Of a stretch of 37,681 bases of DNA, positions 1 to 8,897 are shown one piece after another (within the stretch, counting starts at the first letter, position 1; every line of letters starts with the position of its first letter). Source of the DNA: a virus. The notes below the pieces were generated by a model. The model worked only from the letters and a program-made list of their open reading frames with translations, ran no database searches and was not told the origin of the DNA. The stretch is from IMG/VR virus record IMGVR_UViG_3300026512_000035, positions 1 to 37,681 of that record. One strand, 5' to 3'. The translations under genes and the position numbers were made by a program.

Positions 1-265
1 ATGTTATAGTAACAGGTGGTATTTTTACATTTAAACCCATTTTGTAAAAAGCACTGTTAAGGGTGTTTTGATAATCTCTAATCACTTTAAAAGACGATTT
101 GTTAAGGGTGTTTTGATAATCTCTAATAGCATAAATAGCACTAATACTAAAACTTCCACCACCGCCATTACCCCCACCACTTCCACTAAAAAGTGTGTTT
201 AAAGTGTTATCAAAATTAAACCAATCATCAAAAAGATAATCCAACTCGCCCTTAATCAAATTCAA
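1..265 (-). CDS. Tail/fibre-region protein, cut by the window start
   Basis: The frame opens at a TTG (263-265) directly after an in-frame TAG. AAAGG lies 7 nt upstream, which supports TTG as the start, 10 nt after the stop of the preceding gene. The 88 visible residues have an acidic start, a Gly/Ser-rich hinge (about residues 28-38) and two copies of IRDYQNTLN encoded by a near-identical 26-bp direct repeat (57-82 and 101-126). No family was recognised. Its place downstream of the YadA-like fibre gene in the late operon suggests a fibre or baseplate accessory protein. The C-terminus is outside the window. Confidence 0.6.
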   Translation of the reverse strand, partial: MNLIKGELDYLFDDWFNFDNTLNTLFSGSGGGNGGGGSFSISAIYAIRDYQNTLNKSSFKVIRDYQNTLNSAFYKMGLNVKIPPVTIT

Positions 266-275
266 CTAAAAGCCT

Positions 276-1058
276 TTATGTCGCAAAATAAGTCTGTCTG
301 TTTTCTACTTCTACACCCCAAGCAATAGTCGTACTTGCTTTACCTGTTGCTTTCAAAGTCAATGTAGGGTTTGTAGCATCATTTGTACTTGTTATATCAA
401 AAGCCCAATCAGCATCATCTTTTACTATATCGTCGTTTGTATCACTATCTATTGTAACATTACCGGCTGCATCAACTCTAACGATCAACTTTCTCTCAAA
501 AATCCATTTTGTAGAATAATCATCTTTTATAGCTTCACACTTAACTATTATATAATTTAAAGATTTTATCCATAAGGCGATAGGAAAATAAAAATTAGTT
601 TGAGTATCATCGGTAGTTTTAATTAAATCAAAATGTTTCAAATTTTGTTTTGTTGTGCTATCGTTAGGATTACCTAATCCAAAAGCTTGGCTCATTGGTT
701 GTTTATTTTCAAAATTCCCACCAAAAGCCTGGCTATACATACCACTTGCAGTACAAGTATCTCCAAAAGCATAACTATACACACCACTTGCAGTACAAGT
801 ATCTCCAAAAGCTAAACTACAATCTCCACTTGCAGTACATTCATATCCAAAAGCTAAACTATAATCTCCACTTGCGGTGCAGTTACTTCCTATACATATT
901 TTGCTTTCACTCCCCTGTTGAGTTACGGTAGTACCATCTGTTTTCAAACCAATGCTATCTGCAATTAAATCAAGGTTGTCATCTAATTCTTTTTTAGTTA
1001 AACTACCTGCATAGTCGTCATAATCCCTAAAATGTTTTAAGTCATCTTTTATTGCCAT
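276..1058 (-). CDS. Tail fibre protein with YadA-like head repeats
   Basis: 260 residues. Residues 1-50 are a charged N-terminal segment that could attach to the tail tip. Residues 60-115 are four tandem 14-residue units of the form CTASGxYSxAFGxx, followed by a degenerate SQAFG. This SxAxG repeat is the left-handed beta-roll signature of trimeric adhesin heads (YadA/Hia type), which phages also use in fibres. The C-terminal ~130 residues look like a beta-rich tip domain. Every unit begins with Cys, which is unusual for this fold. The gene sits in the distal-tail operon 3 nt after the upstream gene. A role in host binding is inferred. Confidence 0.65.
   Translation of the reverse strand: MAIKDDLKHFRDYDDYAGSLTKKELDDNLDLIADSIGLKTDGTTVTQQGSESKICIGSNCTASGDYSLAFGYECTASGDCSLAFGDTCTASGVYSYAFGDTCTASGMYSQAFGGNFENKQPMSQAFGLGNPNDSTTKQNLKHFDLIKTTDDTQTNFYFPIALWIKSLNYIIVKCEAIKDDYSTKWIFERKLIVRVDAAGNVTIDSDTNDDIVKDDADWAFDITSTNDATNPTLTLKATGKASTTIAWGVEVENRQTYFAT
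714..881 (-). repeat. Four tandem 42-bp repeats in the fibre gene
   Basis: Four in-frame 42-bp units encode the 14-residue CTASG...AFG repeat of the fibre protein. The DNA copies are very similar, with one stretch shared almost unchanged between units (ccacttgcagtacaagtatc on the plus strand). Copy number could change by slippage or unequal recombination. Confidence 0.85.
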
Positions 1059-1060
1059 AA

Positions 1061-1711
1061 TTATTTCCTTTCATACCAAATATTTAATCTAAACTCATCG
1101 GTAGGCTCTTCCATAGCCTCTGTATAAGCACCCACCACTTGTTTCAACCACAAACCAACATAATCAGTTATCTCATCAAAAAATACCGTACTACAACCGT
1201 TGTATCCAACATCAATAGTTTTATCAGTCCAAATTTTAAATGTTATTTTATTTGTATCAACATTCTCAACCTCCATCATAGTAATTCTATCATCGTTGTT
1301 ATAAAATGTAACTCTATCATCAATTTTTACAAAATCACTCACATCTCTATCTGCGGTTATTTGCTTGTTTGTACTATCAACATTAGTTATAATAAAACCA
1401 CCGTATAATCTAAAATTACTTTTATCCAAATCATGCTCAACTTCACTATTGCTACCTGCTTTACCGATATAAACCTCTTCAGTAGGAGATATAGTAGTTT
1501 TTGCAATATCTATACCAACGGTTATAATATCTTCATCAGTTTTAGCATAAAACTTAAACCACCTCTCTCCGCCTGTTTCTGCTGTATAAGGTCGCACATG
1601 AGGTATAAAACTATGCAAAACCCCTGTTTCTATTTCAGTAGTAGTTATATCCCCGCCATTTACTGTATCATCAAACTCATCATATGTACTTCTATAAAAC
1701 TTTATCATCAA
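1061..1711 (-). CDS. Distal tail / baseplate protein, function unknown
   Basis: 216 residues, acidic, predicted mostly beta, with no signal peptide or membrane segment. It starts with two Met codons and ends in NIWYERK. It lies between the 125-residue tail gene and the fibre gene in a tightly packed operon, so it is very probably a virion protein of the tail tip. No named family could be assigned from sequence alone. Confidence 0.6.
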   Translation of the reverse strand: MMIKFYRSTYDEFDDTVNGGDITTTEIETGVLHSFIPHVRPYTAETGGERWFKFYAKTDEDIITVGIDIAKTTISPTEEVYIGKAGSNSEVEHDLDKSNFRLYGGFIITNVDSTNKQITADRDVSDFVKIDDRVTFYNNDDRITMMEVENVDTNKITFKIWTDKTIDVGYNGCSTVFFDEITDYVGLWLKQVVGAYTEAMEEPTDEFRLNIWYERK

Positions 1712-1722
1712 CTAATCCTTTT

Positions 1723-2100
1723 TTACACATAAGCCATTTTTATAGTAGTTTTATACCACTCACTACCTTCATACAAAGGCTCAGCTCGTATAACCTCTTT
1801 CTCTTCAAGTCTAAATCTAACTTTAACCAACCCACCATCAGCAGTAGTTAAATCAACTCTAACCTCTAAATCATCTGCTAAAGTTGCAATTTTATTAACT
1901 GTATCAAGTTTTAACCAACCACTTTCTTTGCTATCTAAAGTTAAATTGTTTGCATTATCTCGTCTAACACTCTCATATACTATTTTACTACCACCAAGAG
2001 TGTTAAAAGTTATAGCCTTTGCATTTTTTACTTCAAAACTCTCAACTATAAAAAGAGGATTATCTAAAACAATACTTCCTATTTTTTTAACTCTTATCAT
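1723..2100 (-). CDS. Small tail protein downstream of the tape measure
   Basis: 125 residues, beta-rich. Its ATG shares one base with the tape-measure stop (TAATG), so translation is probably coupled. In siphoviruses the gene after the tape measure usually encodes the distal tail or first tip protein. That role is likely here by position, but no diagnostic motif is visible. Confidence 0.6.
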   Translation of the reverse strand: MIRVKKIGSIVLDNPLFIVESFEVKNAKAITFNTLGGSKIVYESVRRDNANNLTLDSKESGWLKLDTVNKIATLADDLEVRVDLTTADGGLVKVRFRLEEKEVIRAEPLYEGSEWYKTTIKMAYV

Positions 2101-5100
2101 TACATAGCCCTTTTCAAATAACTTGATAATGCCTTAGCAGTAGCTTCATCGCTTTGCATAGCAAAACTTGCACCATCCGGGAATTTGAAGTTAATATTTG
2201 TAGTATCTCCACTTGGAGTATTCACACTTGGTATATCCCCTACATATCCGCCGGTCGCAAATCTCGGCAGTTTTATAGAGTTTATGCTATGTAATAGATC
2301 AGCCCCAAAGTGTTTAACTGCTTCTTTTCTTATTATGAATTCTCCGTCTTCTAAAAGTGCTAAATTTCGATCTCCACCACCATATCCACTAAGCAATCCA
2401 CCTGTTGCAAACTTAGGTAATTTATAAAATTTATGTATAATAGAAGGTTTATCGCTTATTAATTGTTCATTGTACCATCGTTTAAACTTTTCATTATATG
2501 TTGTTTTTTTACCATCAGCATATGACAAAAATCCATTTTGTTCTGCCCAATAAGCAGACGGATAATTGTAACTCCATGTATTATAGCTCATCTCCATAAG
2601 TTTTTGATAAGCGGAAGAGTTGTCAAGAAACTTTATTTTTTTTAATTTTTCAAAATAATCTTTTAACTTGTCTAAATCATAACTATTTTTTACACCATAA
2701 GGCTCATTAATACCTATATCATCAAACTTCTTTTCTATCTCATCTTTATAATATTCAACTTCATCAAGATACTTTTTAAGAGATAATTTTGCATTGTTTA
2801 ACTTTTCATTATATTTTTCAAGTCCACCTATGGATTTTTTATAGCTATTTTCATAACCTTTAAGTTTAACTTCATAAGCGTTATACTCATCTTCACTCAT
2901 AGATTTATTTTTTACACTATTTTTTAGATTTTCCTCTTTTTCTAAAATTAAAGCAGATGCATCTCTTTTACTTTTTACTTCATCAAGCATAGTTTGAAAT
3001 ATTTTTCTAAATTTATTAGGCATATCATTTGCAAGTAATTTTTCAAGCTCTTTTATCAAATCATCCCAACTACCGCTACTACTACCGCTACTATTGTTAC
3101 TCGAATTATCATCTAATTGCTGTATAAGTTTTTGAGGATTTTTTATTTCTACCAATCCGCCTGTTGCAAATTTAGGTAAAAGTTTATTATTTAATCTATA
3201 TAAAAAATCATCTCCATAATGTTTAACTGCATCTCTTTTTATTACAAACTCGCCTCTTGTTAAAAGTGCAGGCACATCATCTTTATCGTTAGGATCATAC
3301 CCACCTATTCGCCCTATTTTTCTTGTAAAACTACCGGCAAACCCACCTTCTGCATGTCGCTCAATCTTCCTAACATATATTGTATGAACAGACGAAGTAT
3401 TTTGTTTTAATTTGTTTATCACACTAAAAGCTTTATTTGCATCTACTTTTACGGTTAGAACGGTAGAGATAGGCTTTTTAAGCATTTCAAGGCTCTTTTT
3501 CGCTTCTCTGTCATCATCTCTTATCTTAAATGTTATAGGCTCTTTACCCTTACCTTTAACCGTTTTTATATCTTTATTCGCCTCTTTAGTATCTGCTGCA
3601 ACTTTCGCTTTTACAGGAGTTTTTTCAAAATTGTTTATTGCATTTTTAATTTTCTCTTTGGCTTTTTTATATTCAGGATTTACCTCTATGGATATTGTAT
3701 TACCTTCAGTTTTATTTATAAACTTCTCTATTCCAAAATCAGCAGGGGTGGTATCGGCTGTAATTTTTAATGTATGTCCATTTATCGTTAAAACAGTATC
3801 AAGTTGTTTTACCTTTCTAAGAGCATCGCTTGTGTCCATATTGATGCTTTTATTCTCTTTTGCCTTTTTATCAAGAGATTTTATCTGAGCATCAAGCGAT
3901 TTGATAGAATTTTTAGCAGCAGATACATCTATATTTATCTTTTTGCCTGTTTGAGCCTCAAGTAATCTTTTTTCTATCTCAAGCCTTTGTAACTCAAGGC
4001 TCATTTGTGCTTTTGTAGCTTCAAGCTGAGTTTTTAAAATCGCCTCTTTTTCGGCTTCAAGCTCTATGGCTTTTTGTTTCTGCTCTTTGTAGTATGTATC
4101 GTTTAATTCTCTTAGCTTTTCAAGTCCGCTTATAGCTACTTGGTTGCTTTGCTCTTTACTAACTATAACCTCGTTATTTTGTTTTATCTCTGTATTTGCA
4201 AGAGATGAAACGATATCCTCATACTTTTGCATATATCTTTTTGCATCTTCAAGCTCTCTATTTTTTAAAGCTTTTTTAGCTTTTGATAGTGCTATCTCGG
4301 CTTGTTTTTGTTTATCGACATACTTGTCATAGTCGCTATATCCGCTTATATTTAAAGAGTGAATTTTGTCATTTATATCCTCGATAGATGCTACTCTTTG
4401 CCTATCTATCTCTTTTAGCCTGTTTTGTAAATCCTTTCTAAGCTGATAGATTTTATCGGTTAAACTCTTTTCACTGTTTTTTAGTTTTTCGATAGTTGCG
4501 GTATGCTCTTTTACCCTTTTTTTATAATATTTCTCATCCTCTTTGGAGAGCTTATTAACCTCTTTTTCGGCTGTTTTAGCTGATGTAGCTACCTCTTCAT
4601 AGGGTTTTATTGTGCTTAATTTTTTAAGATCATGCGATAGCTTCTCGTTTTCCAAAGTTAAGGTTTTTATGTTTGCTGTTGCTTCTATGGAAGTATCACC
4701 GCTTTTTTTTATGCTCTCTATGCTTTTATCGTTAGCTTCTATAAGAGATTGTATCTTTTTTTCAAGTTCGTCTATCTCATCTTTTGTTAGCTTATAGCTT
4801 CCCTCTTTGTTAAAGTCGGCTTGAGCTTTATTTAATTTTGCTTGAATGTCCGTAAACTCTTTCGTGCTTTCTTGGAGTTTCTTTGTCTGTTTGTTTGTTT
4901 TCTCGATACTCTCTTCCCATTTGTCAAAAGCATAGTTTATGCCTTCTATAGCAACAGTTAGTGCAAGAAGTGCAGCATTTGCTTTGCCAAGAGAGATGAT
5001 AGCGGTTTTTAAGAGTTTAAAAGAGGTTATAAGCTTCGCTAATGCCCCCTCGCTCAAGAGTATCTCGGCTGCCATTTTTGTCCCCATAACCGCCTCGATA

Positions 5101-6338
5101 ATACCCATAACCTTTTTAAGTCCGTATATGGTAGCCGTAAGCTCTACGATACCTTTTATAAGCTCTTTATGCTTTTCATAAAACTTATCGCTTGATGATA
5201 TAACTGCGGTAAATTTCTTCGTTATATTGGTTAGTGCGGGGAGCAAATCTTCCCCTATCGTTATAGCCAATCCCTGCAAAGCACTCTCAAAGGCTTTTAT
5301 CTTCCCCCACAAATCATCAGTCATAACCTTGACTTTTTTGGTCGCCAATCCTGAGGAATTTTCTATCTTTTTAAATAACCTCTGGTAATCACTTCCAACT
5401 TTATCTATCAAAGTAGTAGCGGTTTTTAGAGTTTCAAGCCCAAAGATATCTCTTAGATATGTAGCTTTTGCTTTTGCACTCATACCTTTTAGTTTTTCAT
5501 TAAACTGTAAAAGGATATTTTGAAGTCCTTTAAAATTACCCTTGCTATCATAGATAGTTATCCCAAGCTTCTTTATCGCATCCTTGGCTTGTCCTGCCGG
5601 AGCAGATAGCTTTGCCAACATAGCCGATAGCCCCGTACCGGCAAGAGTTCCTTTTATACCTCCATTTGCCAAAGTTCCTATCGCTGCGGATGTTTCTTCT
5701 AAAGAAACTCCAAGAGCATGAGCCTCCGGAGCTACCATTTTCATGGCCTCCCCCATCTCTGGGATAACCATATTTGCATTTGTAGTGGTAGCAGTCATGA
5801 CATCTACCACTTTGTTTGTATCTTTAGCTTTTATGTTAAAACCGCTCAAGATATTACTTGCTATATCCGCCGCATCCCCAAGAGAGGTAGATCCTACGGC
5901 AGCAAGGTTTAATACATCTTTTGTGGAAGAGAGTATATCGTTTGTCTTATATCCTGCCATTGCAAGGTAATTCATACCCTCTGAAACTTGAGAGGCTGAA
6001 AATATAGTAGTTTTACCAAGTTTTTGGGCTTCGGCTTTTAGTTTTGCCATATCTTCGGCAGTTGCCCCGCTAATAGCTTGTAACTTCGATATAGAGTGCT
6101 GAAAGTCCACTATCGTATCAACTGCACCCTTGACCGCTTGAAAAGCCACAAAAGCATGAGCCATATCTTTTAGTCTGTTTGCATACCCCAATAGAGTTTT
6201 GTCGCTATTTTTGACGGTTTTATCGCTTCTTTGCACTCCGTCAGAGAATTTTTTTATCTCGGTTTTAAGCTTCTTTATCTCCTCAAGAGCCTTTTTAGTA
6301 TTTGCGGATATTTCGATAGTTAAATCGCTCTTTGCCAT
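2100..6338 (-). CDS. Tail tape measure protein (TP901 family)
   Basis: 1412 residues, the longest gene here. Residues about 75-340 hold the PhageMin_Tail/TP901 core: the ISGATAEDM segment, a KTTIFSASQVSEGM stretch, and the conserved NMVIPEMGEAMK and GIKGTLAGTGLS motifs. A hydrophobic segment (about 395-470) and long charged coiled coils (about 480-900) follow. The C-terminus carries two copies of a GEFxIxKxAVKHxG motif (near residues 1030 and 1335) and several FATGG motifs, common at the end of tape measures. The protein sets tail length. At roughly 0.15 nm per residue the tail would be near 0.2 micrometre (inference). Downstream genes follow without a gap. Confidence 0.95.
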   Translation of the reverse strand: MAKSDLTIEISANTKKALEEIKKLKTEIKKFSDGVQRSDKTVKNSDKTLLGYANRLKDMAHAFVAFQAVKGAVDTIVDFQHSISKLQAISGATAEDMAKLKAEAQKLGKTTIFSASQVSEGMNYLAMAGYKTNDILSSTKDVLNLAAVGSTSLGDAADIASNILSGFNIKAKDTNKVVDVMTATTTNANMVIPEMGEAMKMVAPEAHALGVSLEETSAAIGTLANGGIKGTLAGTGLSAMLAKLSAPAGQAKDAIKKLGITIYDSKGNFKGLQNILLQFNEKLKGMSAKAKATYLRDIFGLETLKTATTLIDKVGSDYQRLFKKIENSSGLATKKVKVMTDDLWGKIKAFESALQGLAITIGEDLLPALTNITKKFTAVISSSDKFYEKHKELIKGIVELTATIYGLKKVMGIIEAVMGTKMAAEILLSEGALAKLITSFKLLKTAIISLGKANAALLALTVAIEGINYAFDKWEESIEKTNKQTKKLQESTKEFTDIQAKLNKAQADFNKEGSYKLTKDEIDELEKKIQSLIEANDKSIESIKKSGDTSIEATANIKTLTLENEKLSHDLKKLSTIKPYEEVATSAKTAEKEVNKLSKEDEKYYKKRVKEHTATIEKLKNSEKSLTDKIYQLRKDLQNRLKEIDRQRVASIEDINDKIHSLNISGYSDYDKYVDKQKQAEIALSKAKKALKNRELEDAKRYMQKYEDIVSSLANTEIKQNNEVIVSKEQSNQVAISGLEKLRELNDTYYKEQKQKAIELEAEKEAILKTQLEATKAQMSLELQRLEIEKRLLEAQTGKKINIDVSAAKNSIKSLDAQIKSLDKKAKENKSINMDTSDALRKVKQLDTVLTINGHTLKITADTTPADFGIEKFINKTEGNTISIEVNPEYKKAKEKIKNAINNFEKTPVKAKVAADTKEANKDIKTVKGKGKEPITFKIRDDDREAKKSLEMLKKPISTVLTVKVDANKAFSVINKLKQNTSSVHTIYVRKIERHAEGGFAGSFTRKIGRIGGYDPNDKDDVPALLTRGEFVIKRDAVKHYGDDFLYRLNNKLLPKFATGGLVEIKNPQKLIQQLDDNSSNNSSGSSSGSWDDLIKELEKLLANDMPNKFRKIFQTMLDEVKSKRDASALILEKEENLKNSVKNKSMSEDEYNAYEVKLKGYENSYKKSIGGLEKYNEKLNNAKLSLKKYLDEVEYYKDEIEKKFDDIGINEPYGVKNSYDLDKLKDYFEKLKKIKFLDNSSAYQKLMEMSYNTWSYNYPSAYWAEQNGFLSYADGKKTTYNEKFKRWYNEQLISDKPSIIHKFYKLPKFATGGLLSGYGGGDRNLALLEDGEFIIRKEAVKHFGADLLHSINSIKLPRFATGGYVGDIPSVNTPSGDTTNINFKFPDGASFAMQSDEATAKALSSYLKRAM

Positions 6339-6354
6339 TTTTTACCTTTTTTGC

Positions 6355-6360
6355 TATAAT
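6355..6360 (+). promoter_or_regulatory. -10 box for the lone membrane-protein gene
   Basis: TATAAT preceded by TTTTTTGC in the gap upstream of the tape-measure start. The ATG of the plus-strand gene is only 6 nt downstream, so a transcript from this box would be leaderless or nearly so. Confidence 0.4.
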
Positions 6361-6366
6361 TTTGCT

Positions 6367-6603
6367 ATGTTCAATCTTATATTTTCACTCGGCAATGCAC
6401 TTTATTATTTTATACTCTTTTTTATAGCCTTGCTTGGTATATCAACTTTTTTAAATTTAGACTTGCATATACTCTTTTGGTTTTTGCCCATATATTTTAT
6501 AATTATGCTTTTTAGTATAAAGGATATACTGTATAGAGTTGTTTTAACGATTGGGCTTATCAGCTCTTTTCTTATACTATATCTTTCGTATTTACCTGCA
6601 TAA
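6367..6603 (+). CDS. Small integral membrane protein, candidate moron
   Basis: 78 residues starting MFNLIFSLGN and ending at TAA 6601-6603. There are three hydrophobic segments (about 8-27, 33-49 and 57-75), so it should sit in the inner membrane. It is the only plus-strand gene inside the leftward head-tail operon, has its own TATAAT and no Shine-Dalgarno sequence, and its end overlaps the convergent chaperone gene by 12 bp. That arrangement is typical of a moron, a gene expressed from the prophage. A role such as superinfection exclusion is possible but unproven. A minus-strand ORF across the same bases is basic and looks like the shadow. Confidence 0.5.
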   Translation: MFNLIFSLGNALYYFILFFIALLGISTFLNLDLHILFWFLPIYFIIMLFSIKDILYRVVLTIGLISSFLILYLSYLPA

Positions 6604-6819
6604 AAGCTCATCATCGCCCATTTCCTCCTCATCTTTTATAAACTTGAAAAAATCCCCGTCTTTAGCATAGTAAGCCACCCTCAAAGCAGTTGCAACGGCT
6701 TTCATATGCTCTTTTATACTCTCATTTATCTCTTTTAAAGCCTCTTTAAAAAAGCCAAGACCGTAAAGCTCGGGGGAGCGGTGGTTGTATCTTATAAGCA
6801 TACAAACACCCTTTATCAC
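6592..6819 (-). CDS. Second tail-assembly chaperone gene (GT/T-like)
   Basis: 75 residues if the GTG at 6819 is used, or 69 from the ATG at 6799-6801, which has AAGGG 7 nt upstream. It lies directly upstream of the tape measure and overlaps the previous small gene by 4 nt (GTGA). Two small overlapping genes before the tape measure are the usual siphovirus tail chaperone pair, often joined by a -1 frameshift. The five-G run before the first stop would permit this. The assignment is by position, with no sequence signature. Confidence 0.5.
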   Translation of the reverse strand: MIKGVCMLIRYNHRSPELYGLGFFKEALKEINESIKEHMKAVATALRVAYYAKDGDFFKFIKDEEEMGDDELLCR

Positions 6820-7085
6820 TCCCCCTTGTCGATACTGCCTCCTTTCTTATCAAAAGATAGATGATCTTTGTTTAACTCTATAAAAGCCTCATTTATCTTG
6901 TTTAAAGCCTCTATGGATATTTTTTCAAACTCATCTTTACTTAAACTACAACAGTCAAAAAGCATATCATCATTGCTTTTATACTCCCCATTTGCTATCT
7001 TTGTGAGATTGACAGGAGTTATTTCATACACTTCGATACTCTTTTCGTCAAACTTTATAGTTTTACTCTTTCTAAATAAATTCAT
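6816..7085 (-). CDS. First tail-assembly chaperone (G-like)
   Basis: 89 residues, acidic, starting MNLFRKSKTIKF, with AAGGAG 5 nt before its ATG. It stands between the tail tube and the tape measure, where lambda G-type chaperones are encoded. Size and charge fit a protein that holds the tape measure during tail assembly. Its last codons read AAG GGG GAG TGA, a possible slippery site into the next gene. Confidence 0.55.
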   Translation of the reverse strand: MNLFRKSKTIKFDEKSIEVYEITPVNLTKIANGEYKSNDDMLFDCCSLSKDEFEKISIEALNKINEAFIELNKDHLSFDKKGGSIDKGE

Positions 7086-7121
7086 ACAACTCCTTTAAAA
7101 AGAGTGCGGTTTCCCACACTC

Positions 7122-7880
7122 TTAAGCTACCATAACGGTTTCTATAAACTGTTTTCCATCAGGTTTGGTTGAGTCTTTTAAGACTTTTCCTTTAAAGCTT
7201 AAAGAGGTTAGATTGTCCGTACTCTTTAGAGCATAATCCCCATCAAGTGAGAGCTGTATTCTGTGTATCGTAGTTTGCTTTGCTTTTCCCACCTGCGGAT
7301 GAGATATAAACCTCAAAGCCACTTCTCTTGAAACTTTATCAAGTGCGGTAAAATCAACCCTATTTATCGCCGCATAGTCAAAATCCACCTTTATATCCTG
7401 CCCTACCATAGCTGAGTTTTCGGCTATCTCTAACTTTCCAAACTCACTATCTACACTATAGTCCGTTCCCTCTACCGCTTCGGTATCGTTTGAACCATAA
7501 GTAACAACTACATTGCTGACTTTCAAATATCCAAGCTCATAGATATATCCACCTTTAACTGCGGTAAAAGCCATATCCGTAACACTCCCTGCAGCTTGAG
7601 AAGTTTCATTATAAGTTCCTCCAAAAGCCATAGCAAGGATTTTCTTGTTTAAGTCCTCAGTTGTAAAACTAACCTCAGAACTAACCTCTTTTACCACTTC
7701 CAAGTCCGTTACAAGAGTGGAGCTTTCTGAGTTCTTATGCTCCAGCTTGTCGCTTGAAAAATTTATCTTAAACTCATTTGTAGCTCCAAAATATCTAAAG
7801 TTATCCTCATCACTCATCTTGATAAAAAGCTCACCGCCTCCAAGAGTGTAATTTTCCGTAAAATTTCTATTTACTGCCAT
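7122..7880 (-). CDS. Major tail tube protein
   Basis: 252 residues. The N-terminal half has the features of phi13/gpV-like tube proteins: TENYTLGGGELFI, then the acidic KLEHKNSES segment and EVSFTTEDLNKKILAMAFGG. It sits after the major capsid gene and before the chaperones, as expected. The central region (about 105-160) resembles an inserted beta domain. It forms the hexameric rings of the non-contractile tail. No sheath gene lies beside it. Confidence 0.85.
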   Translation of the reverse strand: MAVNRNFTENYTLGGGELFIKMSDEDNFRYFGATNEFKINFSSDKLEHKNSESSTLVTDLEVVKEVSSEVSFTTEDLNKKILAMAFGGTYNETSQAAGSVTDMAFTAVKGGYIYELGYLKVSNVVVTYGSNDTEAVEGTDYSVDSEFGKLEIAENSAMVGQDIKVDFDYAAINRVDFTALDKVSREVALRFISHPQVGKAKQTTIHRIQLSLDGDYALKSTDNLTSLSFKGKVLKDSTKPDGKQFIETVMVA

Positions 7881-7890
7881 TTATCTCTCC

Positions 7891-8886
7891 TTAGTTTGTT
7901 ACGATAGCAATGAATTTTTGTTGCTTCGCTTTTAGTTTCATGCTCCAATTTGCACTTGCTTTCAAATCCGCCAAAGTCGGGTTCATAGCCGTTTTTGTAT
8001 AGCTAAAACCGATAGGGTGGAGTGTAAAGCCTTTTCGGCTGATTATCTTGCTATCTCCGGCACCTTTACCGCTTAATGGGTTTCTATACACTTCTAAAGG
8101 AGGCATCTCACTACCAAGGCTTTTATCCGCATAAGCAAACATACCTCTTTGGGCGATTACGGTAGTGTATTTTTTCTTGTTTGTCCCGTCTGCTACCGGC
8201 AATAAGTCGTTTACGGTTATCTTATAGTTTCCGTAAACCTCGATAGGATTTGCCCCCTCTTGTGCGGGCTGTATGGTATCTATCAAATTTGCCTTTTTCA
8301 AATCGCCGTAAACTTTAGAGTGTATAAACATCTCTTGGAATTTATCCTGCATATCTCCCATTTTGCTTATACCGTCCACGATAACAGAACTATCAAGCAC
8401 TACATCAGGCTTATCCGTACTATCATCCGCCACATCAAGAGTAAGATCACTCCCAGCTTTAGCGGCAAGTCCAATAATAGTTGCTATAATCCTTCTTTGT
8501 AAATCCCTGCCCCAGTAGTTACCTATCACATCTCTTATCACTTTTGCAGGGTCGCTATCTCTTGCCAATAGTTGTGCCATATGTGCAAAACCATAAGCAT
8601 TGCTATACATTCCTACAGTAGCCCACATACTCGCCCACTGTAGTTTTTTGGTAGTAATCTCATCATCGCTATCGTCCATACCTTCAGGCTCACTATAATC
8701 AGGCTCATCGATATATGGTAATTCAAATTTTGTCCCTGCTTCACTTGCATTTACCAAAGCTTGTAGCTTTGTATCTTGCACCAAAAGCCCACTGTTTAAC
8801 ACATTTTGCATTTCCGGTGCAGCTATAAAGTCATCACTACTCCACAACTCCGCCTGAAATAAATCTTCAAGTTTTACTTTTGCCAT
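7891..8886 (-). CDS. Major capsid protein (HK97 fold, gp13-like)
   Basis: 331 residues. The layout matches major capsid proteins of the SPP1 gp13-like group: an N-arm with FQAELWSSDDF, a QDTKLQAL region, a central MFIHSKVYGDLKK stretch, and a C-terminal GFTLHPIGFSY...NPTLADL segment. It follows the scaffold gene by 11 nt. There is no obvious N-terminal delta domain, consistent with the separate scaffold protein upstream. Confidence 0.85.
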   Translation of the reverse strand: MAKVKLEDLFQAELWSSDDFIAAPEMQNVLNSGLLVQDTKLQALVNASEAGTKFELPYIDEPDYSEPEGMDDSDDEITTKKLQWASMWATVGMYSNAYGFAHMAQLLARDSDPAKVIRDVIGNYWGRDLQRRIIATIIGLAAKAGSDLTLDVADDSTDKPDVVLDSSVIVDGISKMGDMQDKFQEMFIHSKVYGDLKKANLIDTIQPAQEGANPIEVYGNYKITVNDLLPVADGTNKKKYTTVIAQRGMFAYADKSLGSEMPPLEVYRNPLSGKGAGDSKIISRKGFTLHPIGFSYTKTAMNPTLADLKASANWSMKLKAKQQKFIAIVTN

Positions 8887-8897
8887 TTTTTACCTCT

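Noticed and set aside
695-931. Plus-strand ORF with HLQYKYLQKHN-like repeats
   Set aside because: It is the antisense reading of the 42-bp fibre repeats and has no ribosome site; the minus frame gives the YadA-like pattern.
1-1058. Diversity-generating retroelement acting on fibre repeats
   Set aside because: No reverse transcriptase gene and no template/variable repeat pair with adenine-specific changes were seen.
6405-6632. Minus-strand ORF opposite the lone membrane-protein gene
   Set aside because: It lacks a ribosome site and shows a low-complexity basic product; the plus frame has a coherent membrane topology and a -10 box.
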